DNA from: Virgibacillus sp. NKC19-3
GTDB lineage: Bacteria > Bacillota > Bacilli > Bacillales > Amphibacillaceae
Assembly (NCBI RefSeq): GCF_019837165.1
Contig: NZ_JAGYHC010000001.1
Location: forward strand, 868,001 to 932,000
Length of the DNA stretch: 64,000 bases
Direction of reading: 5' to 3'
In this document: positions 16,197-24,594 of the stretch, in pieces
Layout of the letters: every line of letters begins with the position of its first letter
How positions within the stretch are numbered: the stretch's first letter is position 1
Program-made: the position numbers and the translations under genes
The notes under the pieces: model-generated
What the model was told of the DNA's origin: nothing
The model's input: only the letters and a program-made list of their open reading frames with translations
Database searches by the model: none

Positions 16197-16818
16197 TAGT
16201 CTTACTAAAAGATGGAAATAAATGCTTATTATTTATGGAAGAAAACAATTGGTAACAAAACTTCAAAAAATTTTAAGAAAAGTTTAAAAGTGCTGGAGTG
16301 AGATGATGGAAGGTAGTGACAACTTATCAACGGAGAGGTACATGGTGCATATTATTTTTGTTTTTGTATTGTTTGCCAGTGTTACACCAGTAGGCAATAC
16401 TAGTGTGACGTTTAAAGGGTAAAAGAGCAGTAAGCTAACGTCTATATGAACCACAATGGAAAGTATCAAAAGTCAGCAGAGGGCATATTCATGTAACCAA
16501 TTGGCGAATGAGTGATTATGGATAGTTGTTGAACTAATCTCCAACACTTTACTATCTGACAATTAAAGGATTGAGGCTGAAAGCCCCTTTACCTTCTTTT
16601 AACATACAGAAAATTTTGCTTAGTTATGAACGAATATGGTATATTAAACGTGGTAGTTACATTAGATAACGATGTTTTGGAAATAATGAATTATTCTTGT
16701 AGCTATCACTCGATTAAGATATTATGGCATTTTGTGCGCACGGTTTGCGCAAGTGTCAGTTAGCCTTTAAGGCAGGCGATTTATCCTTGCTTTTCTCAGG
16801 TTTAAGGAGGAAAAAACA
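16197..16818. other. Gene-poor stretch before the sortase gene
   Basis: No convincing reading frame, RNA gene or repeat is seen in these 622 bases; several short frames lack ribosome sites. The last 60 bases include a small hairpin (AGCCTTTAAGGC) and the sortase SD AAGGAGG. Confidence 0.5.
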
Positions 16819-17433
16819 ATGATTCGTAAACTATCGTTGCTCTTATTTGTGGTTGGTTTCATTATGGTTGCTTACAATGGTTGGAATTATTTTCAGTCCA
16901 CACAGTCGGTTCAGCAAATACCAGAGAAATCTGAAAAGGCAGAAGCAGCAGCTGTTGATATAACTGAAAAGAATATTCCGGAAAAAAGTGAAATGACAGT
17001 TGACCCATCAACGCTCAATTATGATATAGAAACAGGTTCAGAGGTAGCAACCCTAGATATTCCGGCGATGGATAAACGTTTTACAACGTATTGGGGAGCA
17101 GATGAGGCTACTCTTGATCAAGGCGTGGGGATGTATGTAGGCGAATGGACGACGGTTCCCAATCGTGAAGGTGGCCATACGGTATTATCCGGTCATCGTG
17201 ACACTGTCTTTACTGGTCTAGACGAACTAGGCGAAGGTGATACACTGGAAGTTCATTACGATGGAGAGACGTTCGAATATGAAATCAATAAAACATGGAT
17301 TACCGATGCCGAGGATCGGACAGTTATTGTCGAAAAAGAGGAGCCAACATTGACGCTGACAACATGTTATCCCTTTGATTACATCGGCTATGCACCCGAT
17401 CGTTATATTGTGGAAGCTACGCTTGTTGAGTAA
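16819..17433 (+). CDS. Class D sortase
   Basis: A 204-residue cysteine transpeptidase with an N-terminal membrane anchor (residues about 5-25), a variable linker, and the sortase core (about 80-204). The catalytic residues are visible: His in LSGHRDT, Cys in LTLTTCYPF and Arg in YAPDRYIV. Length and motif spacing fit class D (YhcS-like) sortases, which attach LPxTG-type proteins to the wall. No protein with a sorting signal is encoded in this window, so substrates must lie elsewhere. The SD AAGGAGG is strong. Confidence 0.9.
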   Translation: MIRKLSLLLFVVGFIMVAYNGWNYFQSTQSVQQIPEKSEKAEAAAVDITEKNIPEKSEMTVDPSTLNYDIETGSEVATLDIPAMDKRFTTYWGADEATLDQGVGMYVGEWTTVPNREGGHTVLSGHRDTVFTGLDELGEGDTLEVHYDGETFEYEINKTWITDAEDRTVIVEKEEPTLTLTTCYPFDYIGYAPDRYIVEATLVE

Positions 17434-17817
17434 ATGGACGGGGTGGAATGCATTCTCTATAGCAAACCGCTCTAATGTACTGTGTGCTAGACGAATGACT
17501 AAGGGTGTCGACTATTGAAGAACATTCCATTTACAGCGAACCACAGCGTATGATTGTCCAGCCCCCAAAAAATTGGAAAAGATATACATACTGTTTGAAA
17601 TCAGCGAAAACTGTAGGATTTATATAATGAAGGGGAGTTTCCGTGGGACTTCCCTTCATTATTATTTGCACATATTTATTCTTTTACATGATTATTCTAG
17701 GTGCCTATGGTTAAAACGATTACAGGGAATAACATTATAATCATTTCCGTGTCTATCAATCTCATAAGTAAAATAAGACGTTCAATATACGATCAAGTGG
17801 TAGGAGGTTGTAGTCTT
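17434..17817. other. Intergenic region after the sortase gene
   Basis: Nothing coding is supported here. It contains the terminator at 17626-17663 and the upstream region of the next gene. Confidence 0.5.
17626..17663 (+). terminator. Likely Rho-independent terminator
   Basis: AATGAAGGGGAGT pairs with ACTTCCCTTCATT around a nine-base loop, with a following ATTATTT. It probably ends the sortase transcript. Confidence 0.7.
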
Positions 17818-18606
17818 ATGGGGTATTCTATCATAGTGGCGGTTATTTATTGCCTCCCTTTTATCTGGGCTTTGTGGTCCGGGATTGATGTCAGAAACGG
17901 CAAGCGGGAACATACCAATTGGAAAGGCCCGTTATTGCTTTTTGTCGTCACTGCAGTGGTTAGTGTGGTGGTGAACAGCTATTTAACCTTTTCTTATAAT
18001 CTGTCTTTTTTCCTAAATAGTTCTTCCGTTGTCACAGTGCTGATTACGGTTGGAATTCTTGGTGGTCTGATGGGGATTATTAATATTATTACTACCATGA
18101 TAGCCCGTCGTAAAAACTGGCCGAAAACGATGCATAATCCAAAAGTAATATGGATTATTTTCGGTTCCATTGCAGGTAGTTTACTAATTTTTCTTTTGTG
18201 GTTCATGCCTATTGGGCAAAAAATTTCTTATGTTGTCACATTGAATAATGCTGTGAGCGCAATGGAAGCGTCCACGGAAAATGATGATATTTCGTTAGTG
18301 CAGGTTCTTTCGGAAGCTGATTGCGTAAGCAGGAGATGTGCTCCGAACTACAATAATGTTTTCTATGTACGTAATAATCTAGATCAGCCAAAAGAGGTCC
18401 AGGTCAAAATACGTGCACTTAATAACAATGAAGAAGAGGTAAAAGTTATAGATTCTGAGATAGTGGAACTAGATCCGGACGATATGAAGATGGTAACAAC
18501 GGAAGAAACCATTAAAAGTGGGAATATCTGGGAGCAGTATTCTTTTAAGACCGAGGAGCGGGTGGCTTATTATCAATATAATTTTCGTCATAGAGATTTA
18601 GAATAG
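17818..18606 (+). CDS. Membrane protein with extracytoplasmic C-terminal domain, unknown
   Basis: The 262-residue protein has about four hydrophobic helices in its first 150 residues, then an extracytoplasmic beta-rich domain containing two cysteines (CVSRRC) that could form a disulfide. ATG 17818 with GGAGG 10 nt upstream is preferred to the GTG at 17701, which lacks a ribosome site. No family recognised. Confidence 0.65.
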   Translation: MGYSIIVAVIYCLPFIWALWSGIDVRNGKREHTNWKGPLLLFVVTAVVSVVVNSYLTFSYNLSFFLNSSSVVTVLITVGILGGLMGIINIITTMIARRKNWPKTMHNPKVIWIIFGSIAGSLLIFLLWFMPIGQKISYVVTLNNAVSAMEASTENDDISLVQVLSEADCVSRRCAPNYNNVFYVRNNLDQPKEVQVKIRALNNNEEEVKVIDSEIVELDPDDMKMVTTEETIKSGNIWEQYSFKTEERVAYYQYNFRHRDLE

Positions 18607-18925
18607 CAACTACTGAGGCGGTTTTGAAAAGAACCGTTTCGTATTCAATGATAATAGGGTTATGGCATTGGATGTCGTGGTAATACGTTCCAAGGCGATT
18701 AAATAACCCTAGGAAGAAGCCGAAATAAAATCATAAATCGAAAACAGCCACATAAAAATTGCAAGCCAAATTACTGTGAATTCAAAAAAATGTACGGTTG
18801 TGACCTTATCATTTGATACATGGATTTTACGGAACCCAAGGAAATTGTAATTATGACTAAGATAGATAAAAGATGAATAGAAAATAAAAAACACCTAAAA
18901 TAACTATTTTAAAAAGGGGATAAAA
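18607..18925. other. Intergenic stretch without supported genes
   Basis: A weak hairpin (CGGTTTT pairing with AAGAACCG near 18618-18637) may act as terminator of the upstream gene. A hydrophobic minus-strand frame at 18709-18894 has no ribosome site and is not called. Confidence 0.4.
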
Positions 18926-19318
18926 ATGAATAATAAAAATGCAAAAACAGCAAAAACACTAACAAAAATTGGAGGATTTATGTGTCTTATAGTTTCTGTT
19001 TTTATGTTAGTTCTAAGTATGTTCACGCCAATTGAAGTTACGATTAATGATACGTATACACGTGGAACCCTATGGGAACTTTCGGCATATCCGGCGGCAT
19101 TATCTTTTTGGCTGGGTGTCATTATTGCGTTGATGATTTTTGGTATCATAGGTTTATTAATTAGCAAAAAAGTGCAACAAAAAGCAACAACAACTCAGGG
19201 ATGGATTCTAATCATTATAGGTTTTCCTTCCTTCATGGCAATGGGTGCGGGTATTCTTTTCATTATTGCTGGTGTACAGACTTTTTTGGCAAAGAAAGTG
19301 CAGGAATTAACTGCTTAG
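18926..19318 (+). CDS. Small membrane protein with four hydrophobic segments
   Basis: A 130-residue protein with hydrophobic segments at about 15-35, 52-80, 88-108 and 108-122. A polar loop with TINDTYTRGT separates the first two. The layout resembles DUF4064-type membrane proteins, but no motif is decisive. AAAAAGGGG precedes the ATG. It is flanked by long intergenic stretches, so it is probably transcribed alone. Confidence 0.6.
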   Translation: MNNKNAKTAKTLTKIGGFMCLIVSVFMLVLSMFTPIEVTINDTYTRGTLWELSAYPAALSFWLGVIIALMIFGIIGLLISKKVQQKATTTQGWILIIIGFPSFMAMGAGILFIIAGVQTFLAKKVQELTA

Positions 19319-19463
19319 TTGCTAGCATTCATAAATCAATACCAAATTCATAAAACTTTATGAATATAGTTGTAATACTCACAAAAATAAATTAAGATGA
19401 AATGAAACCTTATTTTATCATACATAAAGGTGAAATCAATCTTATAGAGAGGTGGAGACCAAC

Positions 19464-20327
19464 GTGAAGAAATGGATGTTGATCGTTTTCGCTGGAGTGA
19501 TGGCATTTATTATTGCTGCGTGTAATGATACGGCCGAGCCGACAGCGGACACAAATGAGGAAGAAGAGAGTGAACTAACAGCTAGTGAAGTATATCAGGA
19601 GGCACTGGAAGCATCGGAGGGAATGGAAAGTGCAGAAGTTGCGATGAATATGTCTCAGCAAATTTCATCGGAGGAGGATGAATCTTCGCTTAATACGGAA
19701 AGTAGCTTTGATATGCAAATGACCATGGATCCGCTCGCCATTTATCAAGAGGGAACGACCAAAGTGACGATGGACGGTGAAGAAGGTATGCCTGAAATGG
19801 GAATGGAAATGTACATGGTCGATGATGGGATGTATATGTACAGTGAGGAGATAGGCAACTGGATGAAGCTGGATAATGAAGCGATGGATGCACTGAACGC
19901 AATGGACAGTCAGCAACAGGATCCATCCGAACAGCTGAAGATGCTGGAAGATTATGCCGACGATCTTTCTTTCGAGCAGTCAGATGATGCGTTTATTTTG
20001 AAATTAAATGCAGATGGGGAAAAATTCAACGAACTAATCCAGCAAGTAATGGAGGAATCCCTGACACCTGAAATGGCGGAGGCAATGGGTGAAGAAGGTC
20101 AAGATGCTTTGGAAAATATGTCGATTAACAGCATGGATTATGAAATGTTCATCGACAAAGAATCCTTTGATATGAACGCATTTAATATGGATATGGACAT
20201 GACAATGGAAGAAGATGGCGAATCCGTTAACCTTGTTCAAACCGTGGAATCCAATTACTCGAACATCAATAATGTCGATCCGATTGAAGTACCTGAAGAG
20301 GTAAAGGAAAATGCGATTGAACAGTAG
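19464..20327 (+). CDS. DUF6612-like lipoprotein
   Basis: The 287-residue product has a lipoprotein signal peptide with lipobox IIAAC (Cys near 20), an acidic linker, and a methionine-rich domain. The domain pattern SEVYQEALEASEGMESAEVA and the later MYMVDDGMYMYSEEIGNW fit the DUF6612/LolA-like lipoproteins of Bacilli. The GTG at 19464, preceded by AGAGGTGGAG, gives a proper signal peptide; the GTG at 19452 falls inside the ribosome site. Function unknown. Confidence 0.75.
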   Translation: MKKWMLIVFAGVMAFIIAACNDTAEPTADTNEEEESELTASEVYQEALEASEGMESAEVAMNMSQQISSEEDESSLNTESSFDMQMTMDPLAIYQEGTTKVTMDGEEGMPEMGMEMYMVDDGMYMYSEEIGNWMKLDNEAMDALNAMDSQQQDPSEQLKMLEDYADDLSFEQSDDAFILKLNADGEKFNELIQQVMEESLTPEMAEAMGEEGQDALENMSINSMDYEMFIDKESFDMNAFNMDMDMTMEEDGESVNLVQTVESNYSNINNVDPIEVPEEVKENAIEQ

Positions 20328-20371
20328 TAAGTGATGACAGGTTTAACAGTTAAATGATCATTTTTATAAAG

Positions 20372-20411
20372 GAGGACTTCCGTTTTGGTTGGGGGGAGTT
20401 CTCTTTCTTTT
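20372..20411 (+). terminator. Terminator of the DUF6612-like lipoprotein gene
   Basis: GAGGACTTCC (20372-20381) pairs with GGGAGTTCTC (20394-20403), two pairs being G-U, followed by TTTCTTTT. An outer GTGATGACA/TGTCATCAC pair (20331-20339, 20410-20418) brackets the whole element. Confidence 0.7.
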
Positions 20412-20544
20412 GTCATCACGAACCGCAGAAACGAGTGGAAACTCGTTTCGATTATATCTATATTTATCTCAGCTTGTGAAGTGACGAAAGAACTGCTAGA
20501 AACACTGCTAACCCCCTAATTTCTATGACGAAAGAGTGATTCAT

Positions 20545-21372
20545 GTGAGGTATGATGACCCACTTGTTACACAAGAGGCGAAAAAGCATAAAAAATTTCT
20601 TGAAACGTTTACGATTAACCCGGGTTCCTATCGCATTAACAATGATGATTATTTTTTTATAAATTATTACAGATGGAGGAAAATGACGGATTGTGCTGTG
20701 ATCTCTCCAACTTCTCAGTCAGGAAAAGATGAGTATCTAGAAGCATTTGATGCATTAATGGAATATGCTCAATTAACAACCGCGATTTTAACTCATGGCG
20801 GAGAAAGATCTAGCGCTAACATGGATGCTTTTACTACAATGAGAAAATTTCTGACGGATGTGTTAAATGAAAGTGAAAGTCAATTAACACAAAAAAGCAG
20901 AAATACTTTTGATTTTTGCCTTGAAAGAATTAATGTCATTTTAAGCCTTCAAGAACGTATTATCGAAATATATAACGACTTTCAACAAAAAAACCAAAAT
21001 TTTCATGATGGATATGAAGAAAATTTTACGAGACAAGATATGGAAGAAGCAGCTAACTATCTTGGAGAAATTGGTTATATCCAATATAGACAAATAGTAG
21101 CCAATTATGAAACTATACCTAAGTTTAAATATATTAAAGAATTAAATAGTCCGGAAGTAAAAAGATATATAACATCAAATGTTAAAGGATATCTTTCTAT
21201 ATTCTCAAAGGGAGAAAAAAAACAGCTGAAAAATATAGAACATGTTACGTACCAACCGAATATGGAGGAATTAACAAAGGAGGAACACATTGAAGTCGAA
21301 AAAGAGGTCTTTTATAACAATTTAGCTAAAACAAACGCATTGTCACGAAAAGAACTGAGACACCCTAAGTAA
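20545..21372 (+). CDS. Unrecognised 275-residue soluble protein, copy 2
   Basis: A paralogue of 2945-3772 with identical length and the same landmarks (VRYDDPL start, ETFTINPGS, ILTHGG near residue 80, TKEEHIE near the end). The GTG at 20545 aligns with the ATG of copy 1 and has AAAGAG 8 nt upstream, so it is preferred over the GTG at 20536. Unlike its partner membrane gene it has stayed intact, which suggests selection on this protein alone. Function unknown. Confidence 0.75.
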   Translation: MRYDDPLVTQEAKKHKKFLETFTINPGSYRINNDDYFFINYYRWRKMTDCAVISPTSQSGKDEYLEAFDALMEYAQLTTAILTHGGERSSANMDAFTTMRKFLTDVLNESESQLTQKSRNTFDFCLERINVILSLQERIIEIYNDFQQKNQNFHDGYEENFTRQDMEEAANYLGEIGYIQYRQIVANYETIPKFKYIKELNSPEVKRYITSNVKGYLSIFSKGEKKQLKNIEHVTYQPNMEELTKEEHIEVEKEVFYNNLAKTNALSRKELRHPK

Positions 21373-21413
21373 GTTAATTGTAAAAAGGGTTAATAAGTGA
21401 AGAGGAGAAAACA

Positions 21414-21578
21414 ATGGAAAAGCCGCTTAAATACAAGTGGGAAATATATACAGGAAAATTCGAAAAAATATTGGTGCTTATGCTGGCAACAACTTTACCT
21501 CTATTGATTGTGCATTCATTCGGACAAACTACATATATGCCATTACACCAAGTGATTAGCTGTTTATACAGTAGCTGA
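21414..21578 (+). pseudogene. Truncated copy of the polytopic membrane protein gene
   Basis: The first 36 codons closely match 3822-4538 (MEKPLKYKWEIYTGKFEK, LATTLPLLIVHSF). A frameshift then leads to a stop at 21576-21578, and all similarity ends at about 21590. The good SD (AGAGGAGAAAAC) is still present. This is the remains of the second copy of the two-gene cassette. Confidence 0.85.
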
Positions 21579-21729
21579 TATTTCCGAGTTCCTGATTTCT
21601 CATCACTTATTTAACATTTAACCATTCTAATACGCTTTTGTGCTATACTACATGTAAGTTTAGACAATCAAGAGAGAGACATTAGTAAATTGTTTTCCAA
21701 TGATGGATTATGTTTAGAGGAGGAACCTT

Positions 21730-22044
21730 ATGATTACAGTAACCACCAATGAAGTACCGAACAAAAATATAACGGACGTAAAGGGGATGGTTCAAGGAAG
21801 TACCGTACAATCCAAACATGTTGGACGTGATATTGGTGCGGGATTGAAGACGTTAGTAGGCGGTGAAATCGAAGGATATGCTGATCTGATGAAAAATGCT
21901 AGAGATATTGCGTTAGATCGCATGATCAAAGAGGCTGAATCCCTTCAGGCAAATGCGATTGTCGGGATGCGCTATCAAACTTCTCAGGTAATGAATTCCG
22001 CTGCAGAAGTTATTGCGTATGGGACGGCAGTTGTTGTGGAATAG
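21730..22044 (+). CDS. YbjQ/UPF0145 family protein
   Basis: This 104-residue protein matches the UPF0145 (YbjQ) family over its full length. It has the VTTNEVPNKNITDVKGMVQG start, SKHVGRDIGAGLKTLVGGE, and the C-terminal ANAIVGMRYQTS and VIAYGTAVVV. The family forms small pentameric domains once annotated as heavy-metal binding; the role is not established. SD GAGGAGGAACC. It ends in a strong terminator. Confidence 0.9.
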   Translation: MITVTTNEVPNKNITDVKGMVQGSTVQSKHVGRDIGAGLKTLVGGEIEGYADLMKNARDIALDRMIKEAESLQANAIVGMRYQTSQVMNSAAEVIAYGTAVVVE

Positions 22045-22130
22045 CAAATTCATAAAACGATGTCGTAGAAACAGAATTCCCTTTTTATGATGGCGCACAT
22101 CCTTTTCTACGTATTTATTATAGAAGCTAT

Positions 22131-22168
22131 AAAAACCCCTTTGAATTATATAGACAAAGGGGTTTTTA
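22131..22168 (+). terminator. Rho-independent terminator
   Basis: AAAAACCCCTTTG (22131-22143) pairs perfectly with CAAAGGGGTTTTT (22155-22167). It is symmetrical in A/T runs and could work in both directions. Confidence 0.9.
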
Positions 22169-22364
22169 TGTGACTACTGTTCGTGTCATGCTGCTGTAAT
22201 GTGCAGTGAAATATAGTTCAGAATAGATAAAGCAGTCGATTTAGAGCAACTTATCGATAAATCTATTGGCGTTAACATTCTTCGTCCTATTTTTTACGTT
22301 TAATCCTCGCCACCGTATCTCCCTCTATTAAGGAAAAAGATAGCAAATGGAAGGATATTTTTTT

Positions 22365-22405
22365 ATGTAAATTACATTGACAGACATAGTAATATGGATT
22401 ATGAT
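22365..22405 (+). promoter_or_regulatory. Sigma-A promoter with overlapping PadR-type operator
   Basis: TTGACA (22377-22382), a 17-nt spacer and TATGAT (22400-22405) form a near-consensus promoter for padR. The palindrome ATGTAAATTACAT (22365-22377) abuts the -35 box and matches the ATGT...ACAT symmetry of PadR operators, indicating autorepression. Confidence 0.75.
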
Positions 22406-22425
22406 GTAGTTAAGGAGGTGAGGAT

Positions 22426-22755
22426 GTGGTGCAACCCAAATTATCCTCTGACCTGCTTCGCGGACATGCGGATACGATGATATTGAAGCTTCTTTTAAGT
22501 GGAGATAAATATGGATATGAAATCAGTAAATTAATTTATGCGCGTTCAGGTAATCAATACGAATTAAAGGAAGCAACCATGTATTCCAGTTTAAAGCGTC
22601 TGGAAAAGGAAGGCAGTATCGCATCATATTGGGGAGATGCGACCCAGGGTGGAAGACGGAGATATTACACTATTACAGAAATGGGTAAGGAAACGTATAA
22701 ACAAAACAAAGAGAACTGGAAGCAAGCGAAACAAATTTTAGAAGACTTATTGTAA
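22426..22755 (+). CDS. PadR-family transcriptional regulator
   Basis: A 109-residue winged-helix protein of the PadR family (short subfamily 2). It shows the DTMILKLLLSGDKYGYEI start, KEATMYSSLKRLEKEG recognition-helix region and the wing GRRRYYTIT. The start is GTG with AAGGAGGTGA 8 nt upstream. Short PadR regulators typically precede a HAAS-domain membrane or repeat protein, as here, and repress the pair until an inducer binds. The operator palindrome at 22365 supports autoregulation. Confidence 0.9.
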   Translation: MVQPKLSSDLLRGHADTMILKLLLSGDKYGYEISKLIYARSGNQYELKEATMYSSLKRLEKEGSIASYWGDATQGGRRRYYTITEMGKETYKQNKENWKQAKQILEDLL

Positions 22756-22937
22756 TGGAAAGTCATGGTGGTTATTCGATTTACAAACCATGTCAGAGCA
22801 AACACCCTCGCTTAATGGTACAGAAAGTTGTTTTTCTTGCATGTATGGATCTGGGGGAGTGGTTGTTTTTAAAGCGTAGAATAAAGTGCAAGTACCATTA
22901 GGAAGGACTGCACTGAACAGGGAAAGGAAAATATATT

Positions 22938-23669
22938 ATGATTGAAGAATTAAAAGCACATGTGCATCATATCTTTGCGCCTTATCAAAATGTAAAATCA
23001 GCACAGGAATTAGAGGAAGAACTATCGCAAAACCTGAAAGAAAAATACCATGATTATAAACAGGAAGGATATAGTGATGCGGAAGCATATAGATTGACTA
23101 TCGATTCTATAGGAGAAGTATCTGAGTTGGTAGCGTCTATCAACCTGCAGCAAAAGGAATTGGAACAGGCGGTACAAATGAACTTTTCCAAGCAACGTCT
23201 TCAGTATTCTGACTTTCGCTCTGTTTCTGTTCGTAACGGGAAATTCAATGCAAGTGACTTAAAAGGGTCTGATTTTAGTTATTCTAATTTAACAAATAGC
23301 ACATTTAAAAGTAGCAACTTACACCAATGTATTTTTGAAAATGTTAACTTAACAGGTACGTTATTCAAGAGTTCAACTTGTAAAGGCGTCACATTTAAAC
23401 ATTGTTCTTATGACCAGGCTCAATTCACAAGTTGTGATCTATCCGGGATTAGCTTTGATAATGAAACCTTTCAGCAAACTATTTTTGAAGGTTGCGCATT
23501 AAAGAAAGCATCATTTCGCAATGCAACATTCTATAATGTACAATTTCGCTTGTTGGATGCGAAAAAGGTTGATTTTACCGGAGCAAAAATGGATAAATTA
23601 ACGTACAACTTTTTAAGTGGTGCTAAAGCGGATCTTAGCAATGTAACGCTAACAGAAGGAGGTATGTAA
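22938..23669 (+). CDS. HAAS/DUF1700-type N-terminus fused to pentapeptide repeats
   Basis: Residues 1-80 form the helical HAAS-like domain (ELEEELSQNLKEKYHDYK, SDAEAYRLTIDSIG) that usually pairs with PadR regulators. From about residue 88 onward there are pentapeptide repeats of A(D/N)LxX type (SDFRSVSVRNGKF, ADLSNV), forming a right-handed beta-helix of about 145 residues. HAAS domains are thought to link PadR partners to membrane processes; here the usual membrane segments are replaced by pentapeptide repeats. It lies 182 bp after padR. Confidence 0.8.
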   Translation: MIEELKAHVHHIFAPYQNVKSAQELEEELSQNLKEKYHDYKQEGYSDAEAYRLTIDSIGEVSELVASINLQQKELEQAVQMNFSKQRLQYSDFRSVSVRNGKFNASDLKGSDFSYSNLTNSTFKSSNLHQCIFENVNLTGTLFKSSTCKGVTFKHCSYDQAQFTSCDLSGISFDNETFQQTIFEGCALKKASFRNATFYNVQFRLLDAKKVDFTGAKMDKLTYNFLSGAKADLSNVTLTEGGM

Positions 23670-23670
23670 C

Positions 23671-23769
23671 TTGAATATAGCAACTGCCATCGTCGTTTCG
23701 ACAGCAATTGTTTGTGTAACGGTGTTTATCACTGCCGTCACATTGAAGGGAATGAGTATGGGGGATTGA
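23671..23769 (+). CDS. 32-residue single-pass membrane peptide
   Basis: A TTG start one base after the upstream stop, with AAGGAGG 8 nt before it, gives a 32-residue peptide. One hydrophobic helix (ATAIVVSTAIVCVTVFITAV) is followed by a short polar tail. The excellent ribosome site, formed by the last codons of the pentapeptide gene, argues for translational coupling and real expression. It could be the membrane tether missing from its neighbour. Confidence 0.55.
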   Translation: MNIATAIVVSTAIVCVTVFITAVTLKGMSMGD

Positions 23770-23936
23770 CCGGAAGCCCGCTCCTGCGCTTTTATCTGTT
23801 GTCAGGGTTCGTTTATGTACCGATACAATAAGGATTATGTTTAAGGTTGTGAAATCCTTTCATACCTAATACCTTAACAAAAAATTTTAAAATAAGGAGT
23901 TCAAAAATAGTGAAGATGAACGGTGATGCATATTAA

Positions 23937-23965
23937 ACAAGGAACAGCCAGCGGCAGCTCCTTGT
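23937..23965 (-). terminator. Hairpin after dps
   Basis: ACAAGGA (23937-23943) pairs with TCCTTGT (23959-23965) around an inner CAGCC/GGC stem. On the minus strand it follows dps by about 10 bases with a weak T-tract. Confidence 0.5.
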
Positions 23966-23976
23966 ATATTTACCAT

Positions 23977-24462
23977 CTATTCAGAGCGGCCGTTTGTTAG
24001 ATGTGATTCTAAGAACCAGAGGCTCTTGTCCAATTTTCGAGATACTTCCGTAAATAAATCGGATGTGTCCGGATCCTCGTCAGCGGAAATTTCTACAGCG
24101 TCTCGAATATTGTTTGCTACAATTGCCCAGTGTTCTGTCAGTTTCTCCAATACGGAAATATCCTTCGTATCTTGAAGTTCCCAAGCAGGGAGCCTTGTTT
24201 CTGATGCGATAAACTGAACAGGTTTTCCGGCGCTGCCACCAAGACTTGCAGCTTGTTCTGCCACAGTGTCGATTAACTCCGGAATATCTTCTGCCAAGTC
24301 ATCGAAAAATTCATGATAGGCAATGAAATGTGGCCCGCGAACGTTCCAATGTGCCAGCTTTGTCTGAATAAAAAGATCTGTTAAGTCTGTTACCTGCTGA
24401 TTAAGAAGTTCTATCATATGTTCTCTGGTTTTTTCTGAGTGCGCTTTTCTGAATGTACTCAT
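23977..24462 (-). CDS. dps: Dps-family ferritin-like DNA-protection protein
   Basis: This 161-residue protein forms a Dps dodecamer that oxidises and stores iron with H2O2 and protects DNA. The ferroxidase residues are visible in the LAHWNVRGPHFIAYHEFFDD segment and the following EDIPELIDTVAEQAASLGG. The ATG at 24462 (MSTFRKAH) follows GGAGGGAAATCAA; the longer frame starting at 24477 would put the SD inside the gene. A sigma-B-type promoter lies about 100 bp upstream, consistent with the known sigma-B control of dps in B. subtilis. Confidence 0.92.
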   Translation of the reverse strand: MSTFRKAHSEKTREHMIELLNQQVTDLTDLFIQTKLAHWNVRGPHFIAYHEFFDDLAEDIPELIDTVAEQAASLGGSAGKPVQFIASETRLPAWELQDTKDISVLEKLTEHWAIVANNIRDAVEISADEDPDTSDLFTEVSRKLDKSLWFLESHLTNGRSE

Positions 24463-24558
24463 TTGATTTCCCTCCAAAAGTTTTTGAACCGAATGTTTAA
24501 CGTTACTACCATTTCACTTTCATAAAAAAGGAAGAATAGTAAAGTTCCTAAATTATTA

Positions 24559-24584
24559 ATACCCTTTTACATGGAAATGAAAAC
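24559..24584 (-). promoter_or_regulatory. Sigma-B-type promoter of dps
   Basis: On the minus strand GTTTTC (24584-24579), a 14-nt spacer and GGGTAT (24564-24559) match the sigma-B consensus GTTTAA-N12-15-GGGTAT, with the -10 element perfect. Confidence 0.65.
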
Positions 24585-24594
24585 CTCATAACTA

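Noticed and set aside
18709-18894. Hydrophobic minus-strand frame of 61 codons
   Set aside because: No ribosome-binding site and AT-rich composition that yields Phe-rich chance frames.
20428-20449. Hairpin GAAACGAGT/ACTCGTTTC as a terminator
   Set aside because: It lacks a T-run and a better terminator lies just upstream; it remains an unexplained small hairpin.
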